Assembly (NCBI GenBank): GCA_002702705.1
Contig: PABH01000057.1
Location: forward strand, 62,001-126,000
Length of the DNA: 64,000 nucleotides
Direction of reading: 5' to 3'
Source of the DNA: Anaerolineaceae bacterium
Lineage (GTDB): Bacteria > Chloroflexota > Anaerolineae > Anaerolineales > Anaerolineaceae
Position numbers and translations under genes: made by a program. This document shows, piece after piece, positions 1-8,424 of the stretch (position 1 is the first letter of the stretch; every line of letters begins with the position of its first letter). Under the pieces are notes generated by a model, which saw nothing but the letters and a program-made list of their open reading frames with translations, made no database searches and had not been told where the DNA came from.

Positions 1-1
1 C

Positions 2-1318
2 CCAACTCCGACCTTTGACGTTGCACAAGTAAAGACAGTTACACCTGGCATTCCTCAAGTATGTCCCACAGTTAATACAGATCTCGTCTTTGATCGAGAC
101 ATTTTTGTAAAAGATTTATGGTATGGAGAGAAATTAGAATATATACTGGATTATTTAAACCAAGGCGGCTCAATTCCACCTGTTTTTGGAGAGGCTGACC
201 CTTCATTTGCCGATAAAAACGGTTATCAGCATGACAACTATAAAGATTTAACTGGGGATAATATTCCAGAATTGATTTTAACAATTTATGGGGTTGGTGG
301 CCCTCAAACATTTGAAATCATCGGATGTACTACTAAAGAAAATTACGAGAGTTTATATTCCTTCGATTTGGGTGGTATGGTGCTCGTGAGAAATATAATG
401 AACAATGATTTGAATCAAGATGGCATTCCGGAAATTGTATTAAGATGGACACCCACTATGGGTTCGGGATATATTTCAGGATATCATATCATTGCTTGGG
501 ATGGAAATGCTTTTCAAAATCTTATTACACAAACTGAATTTGATGGTGTAAATAAAATATCAGGCATTCAAAATGGTTGGATCCGCATGAATGGTGTAGC
601 CGGTAATTATCCTTTGGACGGGAATCCCTGGCAGATAAAAGACATCGATCAAAACAGCACCTTGGAAATGCTTATCTCTGGAGGCATAGGAGTTTCTTTA
701 GACGAAATTCGTCATGGACCGTACCAACCTGTGACCCAAATATTCATGTGGAATGGAGAAGGCTTTGTAATGGATGACATGCAAATTGGCCCCCCAGAAT
801 ATCGATTCCAGGCGATTCAGAATGGCGATTTGTACACCTTAATGCATAAATATGAACGAGCCTATGAAGCATACCGACAAGTCATTGATGACCCGTATTT
901 AGCATGGTGGTCTGAAGAGAGCGTTGCGTTTATTAGTGCGGAACTGGATGCACAGTTAGAAAAACTTCCTACACCTACGTTGAGTGCACCGGATAAAAAC
1001 GAATACCCCTATTTAGCGGCATATGCCATGTACCGTATTTTTCTGCTCCACATATTGCAGGGGCAAATGAAGGAAGCGGAACTGGTTTATTCGGCATTAC
1101 AAGCCCAATATATCCCGGAGATGCCAGGCCATATTTTCACCCAGTTAGCTAAAACTTTTTGGAATTCTTATAAGGCTTCAGAAGATATTCACACAGCATG
1201 TGCTGATACTGTGGATTACGCTTTGCCATTTCAGGATGAGGTACTCCGATATATCGGCGGTTATCATGGCTGGCAGAGTTTAGATTATGAACTTACGGAT
1301 ATTTGTCCCTTCCTGTAA
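2..1318 (+). CDS. Secreted FG-GAP/VCBS-like repeat protein, 5' end missing
   Basis: The reading frame is open from base 2, so the N-terminus lies outside the window and about 438 residues are visible. An in-frame TTG at 272 falls inside the conserved region and is not the start. The visible part opens with a Pro/Thr-rich linker, then carries acidic motifs of the FG-GAP/VCBS calcium-loop type: DLTGDNIPELIL, DLNQDGIPEIVL and DIDQNSTLEMLI. The C-terminal third, from about 840, is helix-rich (MHKYERAYEAYRQVI) and resembles a TPR-like helical domain. The linker and repeats suggest a secreted or lipid-anchored protein, but the signal peptide is not visible. Function is unknown; the repeat assignment is from motif pattern only. 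Confidence 0.75.
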   Translation, partial: PTPTFDVAQVKTVTPGIPQVCPTVNTDLVFDRDIFVKDLWYGEKLEYILDYLNQGGSIPPVFGEADPSFADKNGYQHDNYKDLTGDNIPELILTIYGVGGPQTFEIIGCTTKENYESLYSFDLGGMVLVRNIMNNDLNQDGIPEIVLRWTPTMGSGYISGYHIIAWDGNAFQNLITQTEFDGVNKISGIQNGWIRMNGVAGNYPLDGNPWQIKDIDQNSTLEMLISGGIGVSLDEIRHGPYQPVTQIFMWNGEGFVMDDMQIGPPEYRFQAIQNGDLYTLMHKYERAYEAYRQVIDDPYLAWWSEESVAFISAELDAQLEKLPTPTLSAPDKNEYPYLAAYAMYRIFLLHILQGQMKEAELVYSALQAQYIPEMPGHIFTQLAKTFWNSYKASEDIHTACADTVDYALPFQDEVLRYIGGYHGWQSLDYELTDICPFL

Positions 1319-1350
1319 GAACGATTTATGAAATAAAATTTTTTACTCGC

Positions 1351-2025
1351 TCATAAAAAGCACTGGTGGGGCAAAACCAGTTTATCTGGTTCAATTTTCC
1401 GTTTTACCAATTCTCGTTCATTTGCCAGTTCAAAGGTCTTGTGAATTTTTTCAAGCTGTTTGATCTTTTCCGCAGAAGGTTCCGCAGTGTATAACGCCAA
1501 AGTGGTGGAAAAATATCCGGGCATAAAAATTAAAACATGCCCATCCTTGATGACGATGGAGCGCATTCCTTCCCCAAAAATCTCTTTGGCTGCATTCTGG
1601 TAAGCATGTAAGATCGGTATGAACAAAATAGGATCCACAGCAAATTGCCCCAAGGTGCGCAGCGGCTGCCCCGATGTGTTGCTGTAAATTGAAAAACCTA
1701 TCAATCGCGCCGCATATCTTTTTCGGATGATGATCGATTTCCCCTCATTAACTACATCTTGCCACCCATTACCATTCTTTGTGTTTTTTAAAAACAATTC
1801 CAACTGCTGAATCTCTGATTGATAAAATCCATATAAAGCAATAAACTGGTTTTGATTAACCTTGCCCTTTGCAAAACGTTCCGCCAATAGGTCTGTTTTT
1901 TGATTTAGGCGGCTTAAGTATTGAAAAGCTTCCCGGCGTGAACTCAAACCTGATTTTTCAATTTGTTCATCAGTTTCCAGTGGATAAATATTGGTGGGTC
2001 TTTTTTTAAAATTGAAGTTCGACAT
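1351..2025 (-). CDS. Hypothetical protein, 224 aa
   Basis: Not recognised. There is no signal peptide or membrane segment, so it is probably cytoplasmic. The N-terminal 90 residues are helical and charged. Residues about 105-190 alternate short strands and helices (ARLIGFSIY, IVIKDGHVLIFMPGY, then a helix), loosely like a roadblock/longin fold, which is only an impression. The C-terminus is basic and ends HQCFL. It is convergent with the FG-GAP-like gene and lies downstream of the nucleoside phosphorylase terminator. It has its own extended -10 promoter, giving a leader of about 28 nt, so it is probably transcribed alone. Confidence 0.7.
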   Translation of the reverse strand: MSNFNFKKRPTNIYPLETDEQIEKSGLSSRREAFQYLSRLNQKTDLLAERFAKGKVNQNQFIALYGFYQSEIQQLELFLKNTKNGNGWQDVVNEGKSIIIRKRYAARLIGFSIYSNTSGQPLRTLGQFAVDPILFIPILHAYQNAAKEIFGEGMRSIVIKDGHVLIFMPGYFSTTLALYTAEPSAEKIKQLEKIHKTFELANERELVKRKIEPDKLVLPHQCFL

Positions 2026-2059
2026 TATTTTTTATAATTCTTGATACCTATTAGGGTAG

Positions 2060-2068
2060 AGTATAGCA
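2060..2068 (-). promoter_or_regulatory. Extended -10 promoter for the hypothetical gene at 1351-2025
   Basis: On the reverse strand the sequence reads TGCTATACT, an extended -10 (TGn plus TATACT), about 35 nt upstream of the ATG at 2025. No good -35 is visible, as expected for an extended -10 promoter. It starts directly after the T-run of the upstream terminator. Confidence 0.45.
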
Positions 2069-2070
2069 AA

Positions 2071-2106
2071 AAAACACCCAGGATTACGAATGATCAAGGG
2101 TGTTTT
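2071..2106 (-). terminator. Rho-independent terminator of the nucleoside phosphorylase gene
   Basis: AAAACACCC (2071-2079) pairs with GGGTGTTTT (2098-2106). Read on the reverse strand the hairpin is followed by a T-run. It lies 22 bases past the phosphorylase stop codon. Confidence 0.8.
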
Positions 2107-2127
2107 CATACGTTTTTTATGCCATTA

Positions 2128-3432
2128 TTACTCAATCACTTCATAAAACAGCGGTAAGGGCTGCACAGCCTCATCAGAAAAATCAAAGGCATCTTCCACC
2201 CGTTTAACCGCCTCTTCCAGTTTGTCCATCTGATTGGCATGGATAGTAAATAATGGATCGCCTTTTTTGATGGCGTTGCCCACTTTTTGATGAATCATTA
2301 TACCCACTGCGAAATCAATGGGATCGCCTTTTTTAGCACGCCCAGCACCAAGATCCACACTGGCTTCTCCCACCTTTCGAGCATGAATAAATTTAACATA
2401 TCCATCCTTCTCAGCGGAAATGGTTTTAGTATATTCAGCTGCAGGCAGTAAATCAGGTTGCTCTACATACCTAACATCCCCACCTTGTAGCCTAACCAAC
2501 TTCTTAAATTTTTCAAAAGCAGAGCCATCTTGCAAAACCCGTTCTACCATCTCCCTGCCTTCAGCTAACGTCTCGGTTTTACCGCCCATCCAAACCAGGT
2601 AGGCAGCTGCTAATACACAATGTTCGATAAAATCTTCAGGGCCGCCACCTTTTAACGTCTCAATGGCTTCTTTTAATTCCAAGGCATTGCCAACTGCATG
2701 CCCCAATGGCTGGTTCATATCAGATAATAAACAAATTGCTTTCCGGTTCGATAGTTTCGCAATCGAAACCATTAATTTGGACAATTCCCGGGCTTCTTCC
2801 AGATTCTCCATAAAAGCACCCACCCCTACCTTTACATCCAAAACGATGACATTCGCTCCAGCAGCAATTTTTTTACTCATCACGGATGATGCGATCAGGG
2901 GAATGGCGGGAACAGTACCAGTTACATCCCTTAAAGCATAATATTTCCCGTCGGCCGGTGCGAGATCACCACTTTGACCGGAGAGTACAATCCCCTCCGT
3001 TCTTAATTGGTGAATAAATTCTTCACGAGATAAATCGGTGCGATAACCGGGAATGGATTCCATTTTATCCAGCGTACCGCCTGTAAAACCTAATCCACGG
3101 CCGGACATTTTCCCAAAAGGAAGCCCGCAAGCAGCAACCAAAGGCTCAACAACCAATGTCGTCTTGTCCCCTACCCCACCTGTCGAATGTTTATCCAGGC
3201 TGATTTCCACCACGCCTGTCAAATCCAATGTTTCACCGGAATGGGCCATCGCCATCGTTAAATCCGTAGTTTCCTGATCCGTCATCCCATTCAGCAGAAT
3301 TGCCATCGCCAGCGCAGATGCCTGGTAATCGGGAATGGAATTATCCACGAACCCCTTTATAAAAAAATCAATTTCCTCTTTTGTCAGGACCTTTTTATCC
3401 CTTTTTTTGATAATGATATCAACAGCTTTCAT
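2128..3432 (-). CDS. pdp: Pyrimidine-nucleoside (thymidine) phosphorylase
   Basis: This enzyme phosphorolyses thymidine, deoxyuridine and usually uridine to the base plus (deoxy)ribose-1-phosphate in pyrimidine salvage. The 434-residue length is typical of the Gram-positive type Pdp/DeoA family. The N-terminal helical domain (about 1-70) is followed by the phosphate-binding motif KHSTGGVGDK (81-90) and the family signature SGRGLGFTGGTLDKME (about 110-125). A C-terminal alpha/beta domain with the GAGRAKKGDPID segment follows. A strong AAAAGGAG ribosome site precedes the ATG. It appears monocistronic, with its own terminator. Pdp versus DeoA specificity cannot be read from sequence with certainty. 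Confidence 0.93.
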   Translation of the reverse strand: MKAVDIIIKKRDKKVLTKEEIDFFIKGFVDNSIPDYQASALAMAILLNGMTDQETTDLTMAMAHSGETLDLTGVVEISLDKHSTGGVGDKTTLVVEPLVAACGLPFGKMSGRGLGFTGGTLDKMESIPGYRTDLSREEFIHQLRTEGIVLSGQSGDLAPADGKYYALRDVTGTVPAIPLIASSVMSKKIAAGANVIVLDVKVGVGAFMENLEEARELSKLMVSIAKLSNRKAICLLSDMNQPLGHAVGNALELKEAIETLKGGGPEDFIEHCVLAAAYLVWMGGKTETLAEGREMVERVLQDGSAFEKFKKLVRLQGGDVRYVEQPDLLPAAEYTKTISAEKDGYVKFIHARKVGEASVDLGAGRAKKGDPIDFAVGIMIHQKVGNAIKKGDPLFTIHANQMDKLEEAVKRVEDAFDFSDEAVQPLPLFYEVIE

Positions 3433-3480
3433 TTTTCCGCTCCTTTTAAAGATAATACCTATAATAAATTAATAAAAAAA

Positions 3481-3515
3481 CAGGGACGCCTTAATTAAAT
3501 TACCACGCGTCCCTG
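3481..3515 (-). terminator. Terminator of the rpmH-to-jag operon
   Basis: CAGGGACGC (3481-3489) pairs with GCGTCCCTG (3507-3515), a 9-bp perfect stem. On the reverse strand it is followed by a run of seven T. It lies 16 bases past the jag stop. Confidence 0.85.
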
Positions 3516-3530
3516 TAAAGGTCAAAAAAA

Positions 3531-4292
3531 TTATTTACGTTTGAGGAAAATGGTCACTTTTCGATTAGGTTCTTCGCCTACGCTTTCAGTTTCAACCAAT
3601 TCATGGTCGCGTAATTCAAGGTGAATAACACGGCGTTCATTGGCTGGCATCGGTTCCATATTCAACCGGCGGTTGGTATGCACAACCTGTTCAGCCATTC
3701 GGCGAGCCAATACTCGCAGTTGGCGTTCACGGCGTTCACGGTAACCCTGCACATCGATCATCAAAGGAATCCATTCACCATGTTCCTTGGCAACAATTAA
3801 ACTGGTGATATATTGCAAGGCATTTAATGTTTCACTGCGGCGACCAATTAAGATACTTAAATCTCGACCTTGAATTTCAACCAGCACCATTTGGCGATCA
3901 TGTTCATCAGATGGGGGAGTCAATTTTGCTGTTACTTCTGCCTGAACATGCATTTTTTCCAAAAGTTCTGTTACCACTTCTTGTGCCAACTGTAATACCG
4001 GGTCTTCATTTGTTTCCACTTTGGGTTGGGAAACCGGCTTTTTTTCCACCGGTCGGCTTTCTTCTTGCTTCTGGACTGGTGTATTCACAACCGGTTGGAC
4101 TTCATCCGCTGATTTAATCGTCAGCCGTACCCGAGCCTGGCGGCTACCCAGTCCAAATAAACCTTTACTGCCACTGTCTAAAACTTCCACGGACAATTCA
4201 TCTTTTGAAATGCCTAATTGATTAGCACCTCGTTCAACAGCTTCTTCTATCGTCGGAGCGATCATTTCTAATGTGGTTTTTTCATGATTCAT
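3531..4292 (-). CDS. jag: Jag/KhpB RNA-binding protein (Jag-N, KH, R3H)
   Basis: This is the SpoIIIJ-associated protein family (Jag/KhpB/EloR), an RNA-binding regulator linked to cell elongation and usually encoded next to YidC. Three modules are visible: a Jag-N domain (about 5-58, ending KGLFGLGSRQARVRL), a charged linker (65-98), a KH domain with IGRRSET at 149-155 in place of GxxG, and a C-terminal R3H domain (about 192-253) with the RRMAEQVVHTNRR helix. At 253 residues it is full length. It is the last gene of the operon, 19 bases downstream of yidC, as in many Gram-positive bacteria. Confidence 0.93.
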   Translation of the reverse strand: MNHEKTTLEMIAPTIEEAVERGANQLGISKDELSVEVLDSGSKGLFGLGSRQARVRLTIKSADEVQPVVNTPVQKQEESRPVEKKPVSQPKVETNEDPVLQLAQEVVTELLEKMHVQAEVTAKLTPPSDEHDRQMVLVEIQGRDLSILIGRRSETLNALQYITSLIVAKEHGEWIPLMIDVQGYRERRERQLRVLARRMAEQVVHTNRRLNMEPMPANERRVIHLELRDHELVETESVGEEPNRKVTIFLKRK

Positions 4293-4311
4293 AGTAGCAT
4301 CCCTCTTTTTC

Positions 4312-5139
4312 TTACTTCTTCTTTTTCTTCACATCAGCTGTTTTTCGGCCTGCAAGTGCGGGCGCCGGCTTTTGACCTGGTAATTTTGGAATTACATTAG
4401 ACCAATTTACTTTTCCAAGTAAAGCATATTGTCCAATACCAACCAAGTTAGAAACCAGGAAATATAAAGCCAAACCGGAAGCCAGTGTTAAAGCCAGGTA
4501 ACCCATAAATAAGGGCATGTATAAACTCATCATATTACTCATCATAGCCGCTTGATCTTTTGGATTTGCGCTTGGGGTCTGGATTAATTTGGATTGAACA
4601 TAGGTTGAAATAACAACCACAATCGCTAATACCGGAATCCCGAAAGGCAAAAACGAGAGATTTAGTCGTTCTGGTGCACCTAAATCCATCCATAAGAACG
4701 TGCTATTTAAGGGTAATAAATTTGCGACATCCAAAAACTGCGGGTACACGTGCCGCGCCAGATTTAATGTTTCAACCGGTGTTGAAACCAAAGCTGCGAT
4801 TACACTTTGGTACAGCGCAATAATGATTGGAAATTGAATCAATGTTGGCAGACAGGAAGCAAATGGAGAAATACCCTTTTCTTTGTAATAAGCCATTTGT
4901 TCTTGTGCCAATTTTTCCTTATCGCCTTTATATTTTTCCTGAATTTTTAACCATTCAGGATCTTGCTGCATTTCTTGCATTCCCTGTGCACCTTTGATTT
5001 GCTTAACCATCAAAGGATGGGTCACGAGACGAATCAGGATTGTAAATAAAATAATCGCTATACCAAAATTGCTGCCAACAAGTTTATAAATAAACAGCAG
5101 CGCATTGATAAACGGAGTAATAACTAAGGTATCCCACAT
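4312..5139 (-). CDS. yidC: YidC/Oxa1 membrane protein insertase
   Basis: YidC inserts and folds inner-membrane proteins with or without the Sec translocon. The 275-residue length and the absence of a large periplasmic domain match the short Gram-positive type. There is an N-terminal membrane segment (about 5-28), then the TILIRLVTHPLMVKQ segment carrying the conserved groove Arg, a charged cytoplasmic hairpin (about 50-85), and further membrane helices around 88-115, 165-190 and 205-235. It ends in a Lys-rich tail (KKKKK) typical of Oxa1/YidC ribosome-binding tails. There is no lipobox, unlike Bacillus SpoIIIJ. It lies between the beta-propeller lipoprotein gene and jag. Confidence 0.94.
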   Translation of the reverse strand: MWDTLVITPFINALLFIYKLVGSNFGIAIILFTILIRLVTHPLMVKQIKGAQGMQEMQQDPEWLKIQEKYKGDKEKLAQEQMAYYKEKGISPFASCLPTLIQFPIIIALYQSVIAALVSTPVETLNLARHVYPQFLDVANLLPLNSTFLWMDLGAPERLNLSFLPFGIPVLAIVVVISTYVQSKLIQTPSANPKDQAAMMSNMMSLYMPLFMGYLALTLASGLALYFLVSNLVGIGQYALLGKVNWSNVIPKLPGQKPAPALAGRKTADVKKKKK

Positions 5140-5156
5140 AAGTTTTTTACCGACCT

Positions 5157-6221
5157 TTACTTACCAGGGGTGAAAGACCAGATTTCGGAACCTTCATAAT
5201 TAAAGGCGATCACCAAATCTTCACCACCAACAACACCCAATACTAACATACCATCCGCAACAACCGGACCGGTATATAATTTTCCATCAACCTGACGGGT
5301 CCATAATAATTCACCATTAAAATCGATGGCAATCACTTTGCCTAATTCACCGGCAAAAACGACACCTTCGGGAATAACAGCGGCTGCTCCAGCAACCAGT
5401 TGATCAATGGTGTAATCCCATTTTAAGTCGCCAGTGGCTGCATCAAGGGCATAAATTTTACCCAAAGCATTACCAAAATAAACAACACCTTCATTTTCCA
5501 CAGGTTCGGACCATAAACCATCCGGGATTTCCATTCGCCATAATACATTACCACTGGTTGTATTCACTGCGACTACTTCATTAACCGTTGCGGCCACTAA
5601 AATGCCATCCGGGGTTAATGCAGGTTGGTAAATGATGGAACCGCCCAGATCTGCTTCCCATATCTTGGAACCTGTATTTTTATTTAATGCATATACAAAA
5701 TGATCCATGGATGCCACATAAATCGCTTCCCCATCGGTTAAGGGGGTTGACCATAAGGCATGCCCAGCTTCAAATTCCCATTTTTTATTCCCATTCAAAT
5801 CAAGGGCATATAAAACATGGTCTGCATTTGGAGCCACAATCAAATCATCAACCGACATGGCGCCGCCAATATAACGGCCTTTTGCTTCATCAAAAGTCCA
5901 ATTTAGCGAACCATTATTCGGATCTAAACTGTAAAAAGTGTTCACGTAATCACCGAACAAAAGTTGGTCATCCAGTAAAAGTGGCTGCGCAAAAAATGTT
6001 TTTGCAGCTTCGGCTTTTTCTGGGTATTTCCAGTTTATACTACCGTCTTTAAGACGTAAAGAATAAACCTGGCTCGCATAGGTAACGTAAACGGTTTCAT
6101 CGTTACCCTTGATTCCCGGCCAACTGCTGGCTGTAAGCGCACCTGAACATGCAGTAAGCAGCATTGCCAGAATCAAAAATAGGAATAAAACTACAATTTT
6201 TTTGGTCTTCATTGATCCCAT
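5157..6221 (-). CDS. PQQ-like beta-propeller lipoprotein (BamB-like) in the yidC operon
   Basis: The 354-residue product has a lipoprotein signal peptide: positive start (KTKK), hydrophobic core, and lipobox LLTAC around residues 21-25. The rest is a run of WD40/PQQ-type blades with repeated signatures such as VYALNKNTGSKIWE, IYALDAATGDLKWDY and VIAFNYEGSEIW, at least seven repeats. BamB of Gram-negative bacteria has this fold, but a BAM complex is not expected here, so an exported scaffold or binding role is all that can be inferred. The start could also be the in-frame ATG at 6212; neither has a strong ribosome site. The gene sits between yidD and yidC, an unusual insertion into a conserved operon. 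Confidence 0.85.
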   Translation of the reverse strand: MGSMKTKKIVVLFLFLILAMLLTACSGALTASSWPGIKGNDETVYVTYASQVYSLRLKDGSINWKYPEKAEAAKTFFAQPLLLDDQLLFGDYVNTFYSLDPNNGSLNWTFDEAKGRYIGGAMSVDDLIVAPNADHVLYALDLNGNKKWEFEAGHALWSTPLTDGEAIYVASMDHFVYALNKNTGSKIWEADLGGSIIYQPALTPDGILVAATVNEVVAVNTTSGNVLWRMEIPDGLWSEPVENEGVVYFGNALGKIYALDAATGDLKWDYTIDQLVAGAAAVIPEGVVFAGELGKVIAIDFNGELLWTRQVDGKLYTGPVVADGMLVLGVVGGEDLVIAFNYEGSEIWSFTPGK

Positions 6222-6267
6222 CTACTTCAGAAAGTAACTAATTTCAAAAATAGGAACCTGATATGGA

Positions 6268-6549
6268 TTAAGGTACTGGATCGTACCCACCGGGGTTAAA
6301 AGGGTTACATCGCAAAACCCGCCAAGTTGCCATAACACTCCCTTTGATTACACCATGTTTATAAATGGCTTGGTAACCATAGTGGGAACAGCTTGGGTAA
6401 AAACGGCAAGTATTGGAGGGCAAAGCAGGTGAAACAATCATTTGATATAAACGAATTAAACCCAAAAGAGCCAAGCGCGGCAAATTCCACAACGTTACTG
6501 GTAAAGAGCGCAAGGATGGTTCGTTTGGGTATTCATGTAAATGATCCAT
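6268..6549 (-). CDS. yidD: YidD membrane protein insertion efficiency factor
   Basis: YidD is a small amphipathic, membrane-associated protein that assists YidC-dependent insertion. The hallmark [18 protein letters not shown] (three-quarters into the protein) and the C-terminal [14 protein letters not shown] are the family signatures. The length, 93 residues, is slightly above the usual 70-90 because of an N-terminal extension. Its start codon abuts the rnpA stop (adjacent genes at 6549/6550), so translation is probably coupled. Confidence 0.95.
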   Translation of the reverse strand: MDHLHEYPNEPSLRSLPVTLWNLPRLALLGLIRLYQMIVSPALPSNTCRFYPSCSHYGYQAIYKHGVIKGSVMATWRVLRCNPFNPGGYDPVP

Positions 6550-6894
6550 TTAAGTATCGTCCCGAAATATTTTTGCCCTTTTTAGCAGATGCTCTTCCGC
6601 TGCTAATATTTCATCATACAGGGCTTCGGTGATTGGCTTTCTTGCCAGAAACACCAGATCCCAACCAGGCTGAACTTTATCAATTAAAGAACTCAAACTG
6701 GCTCGCATCTGACGTTTCGCACGATTTCGTTTCACCGCATTTCCTACTGATCGACCAGCTGACACTCCAATTCGGACTTCATCTTCCAGTCCCTGATCAG
6801 CTACCAAGACAACAAGCGGGTGGGCAAAGGACTTGCCCTGCCTTTTCACCCGCTTAAAATCGCTTGATCGAGTCAATCGAAATTTGCGTTTCAA
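6550..6894 (-). CDS. rnpA: Ribonuclease P protein component
   Basis: RnpA is the protein subunit of RNase P, which matures tRNA 5' ends. The 114-residue protein starts with KRKFRLTRSSDFKRVKRQGKS-type sequence and carries the RNR signature around residues 57-65 (AVKRNRAKRQMR). It lies between rpmH and yidD in the classical order. The gene starts 63 bases after the rpmH stop. Confidence 0.95.
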   Translation of the reverse strand: MKRKFRLTRSSDFKRVKRQGKSFAHPLVVLVADQGLEDEVRIGVSAGRSVGNAVKRNRAKRQMRASLSSLIDKVQPGWDLVFLARKPITEALYDEILAAEEHLLKRAKIFRDDT

Positions 6895-6957
6895 TTTAAC
6901 ACCTGTCTACTGTTACAACCACTGACAGGTTTCCTAAAAACAACAACTCGGGCGAAT

Positions 6958-7125
6958 TTACCAACGTATCTTCTTCACGTGTGGATGTGTCAATGCTAAT
7001 GAATGACGACCACGGGCTCGACGTCGTTTTAAGACGTTACGACCACCGCGTGTTTCCATGCGTGCCCGAAAGCCATGCACACGAATGCGATGTTTCTTCT
7101 TAGGCTGATATGTCCTTTTGGGCAT
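6958..7125 (-). CDS. rpmH: Ribosomal protein bL34, with a C-terminal extension
   Basis: This short gene encodes 55 residues. It begins [20 protein letters not shown] and continues with the bL34 core [20 protein letters not shown]. Typical bL34 proteins end near residue 44-46 (RKVLSA in Bacillus). Here the equivalent point reads RGRHSLA and a further tail, [11 protein letters not shown], follows. It is the first gene of the rpmH-rnpA-yidD-yidC-jag operon, behind a strong sigma-70-type promoter. dnaA, the usual divergent neighbour, is absent. Confidence 0.95.
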   Translation of the reverse strand: MPKRTYQPKKKHRIRVHGFRARMETRGGRNVLKRRRARGRHSLALTHPHVKKIRW

Positions 7126-7179
7126 AACGATTTCCTTTCTAATTTAAATTTTCTTCACTTTTCAAACTGACAAGGAACA

Positions 7180-7208
7180 ATTATACCGTAATGGATCAGT
7201 GTGGTCAA
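7180..7208 (-). promoter_or_regulatory. Promoter of the rpmH operon
   Basis: On the reverse strand: TTGACC (7203-7208), a 17-nt spacer, then TATAAT (7180-7185). This is a near-consensus housekeeping promoter, giving a leader of about 48 nt to the rpmH ATG at 7125. Confidence 0.85.
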
Positions 7209-7226
7209 ACAACGAATCAAGAATGT

Positions 7227-7255
7227 TTGACATAATACAACACAAATTTTTAAAT
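7227..7255 (+). promoter_or_regulatory. Putative promoter for ldh
   Basis: A consensus TTGACA (7227-7232) is followed after 17 nt by TTAAAT (7250-7255). A second TATAAT at 7268-7273 has no good -35. Either could drive ldh, whose start is at 7346. Confidence 0.45.
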
Positions 7256-7345
7256 ACACCACTCAGCTATAATTTGCTTATCAGCCTACCGATTTTACCA
7301 GAAATATCTCCCAAGAAAAGGGATTCATAACAAATGGAGGAAAGC

Positions 7346-8305
7346 ATGTTATTTAATGATCATATTACTAATAAAGTCGCCATCATTGGTATTGGAAATG
7401 TAGGTGCAACCCTGGCGTATGGCTTATTACTCAATGGGTTGGCGACCGAAATTGTCTTAATTGATGCAAATCATGCCAAAGCGGAGGGGGAAGCAATGGA
7501 CTTGACCCATGCTGTGCCGCTTGCCAAACCTACCAGGATTTATGCAGGGGATTACAAAGACATTAAAGGCGCAGCCATTACTGTCGTAACCGCTGGAGCA
7601 GCCCAGAAACCAGGTGAAACCAGGCTGGATTTAGCCCACAAAAACACGGAGATTTTTAAAAAAATCATTCCGGAAATCGTAAAATATAATCCACAAGGTT
7701 TGATACTCGTAGCTACGAACCCGGTTGATGTTTTAACCTATGCGTCCATCAAGTTTTCAGGTCTACCCAGTACCCGGGTATTTGGCTCTGGAACGATACT
7801 AGATACAGCTCGTTTCCGTTATATGCTCAGTAAACGGTTTGATGTTGATCCGCGAAGTGTCCATGCTTATATCATTGGTGAGCATGGTGACAGCGAAGTT
7901 CCTGTCTGGTCTTTAGCAAATATCGCTGGAATGACCTTAAAGGATTATTGTGAAGCAAATAATATGGGATGCAGCACCGAGGATTTGGACAGTATTTTCC
8001 ACAACACCAGAGATGCCGCTTATCACATCATCGAACGCAAAGGGGCTACCTTTTATGCCATTGGTACAGGGTTGGTAAGGTTACTGGAAGCTGTTTTACG
8101 CGATCAAAGCACTGTGCTTTCGGTTTCTAGCCTGATGGATAATTATTACGGACTGAGTGATGTCTGTTTTTCTTTACCCACCGTAATAGATCGCGGTGGA
8201 GTCGAACGTGTTTTACATTTACGGTTAAATGATGAGGAAAAATCTGGTTTGGTTAATTCTGCCAATGTATTAAAAGAAACAATCCACCAATTGAAATTAG
8301 ATTAA
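7346..8305 (+). CDS. ldh: L-lactate dehydrogenase
   Basis: This enzyme interconverts pyruvate and L-lactate with NAD(H), recycling NADH in fermentation. The Rossmann motif GIGNVGA lies near the N-terminus. The substrate loop GAAQKPGETR carries Gln at the position that separates lactate from malate dehydrogenases (Arg in MDH). The catalytic segment GEHGDSEVPVWS lies near residue 177. An ATG at 7334 is in frame, but GGAGG at 7337-7341 is placed correctly only for the ATG at 7346, giving 319 residues. It is transcribed alone between the rpmH promoter and an ABC exporter operon. Confidence 0.93.
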   Translation: MLFNDHITNKVAIIGIGNVGATLAYGLLLNGLATEIVLIDANHAKAEGEAMDLTHAVPLAKPTRIYAGDYKDIKGAAITVVTAGAAQKPGETRLDLAHKNTEIFKKIIPEIVKYNPQGLILVATNPVDVLTYASIKFSGLPSTRVFGSGTILDTARFRYMLSKRFDVDPRSVHAYIIGEHGDSEVPVWSLANIAGMTLKDYCEANNMGCSTEDLDSIFHNTRDAAYHIIERKGATFYAIGTGLVRLLEAVLRDQSTVLSVSSLMDNYYGLSDVCFSLPTVIDRGGVERVLHLRLNDEEKSGLVNSANVLKETIHQLKLD

Positions 8306-8424
8306 AGATAAAAAAAGGTGCGGTGCATAATCCGTTGTACCTGGAATTCCTCGGTTTAGTGCGACTTTTTTATATTGTTTCTCGTATAGATTGTATATTC
8401 CATTTTTTGCCTTGGAGAAGATTG

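Noticed and set aside
1325-1357. TTTATGA/TCATAAA inverted repeat as a terminator
   Set aside because: The stem is 7 AT-rich pairs with a 19-base loop, and it overlaps a stop codon.
7126-7345. Replication origin next to rpmH
   Set aside because: No cluster of DnaA boxes and no dnaA gene are present.
8323-8424. GTG start for the ABC ATPase gene
   Set aside because: The extra 34 residues have no family match, whereas GGAGAAG supports the ATG at 8425.
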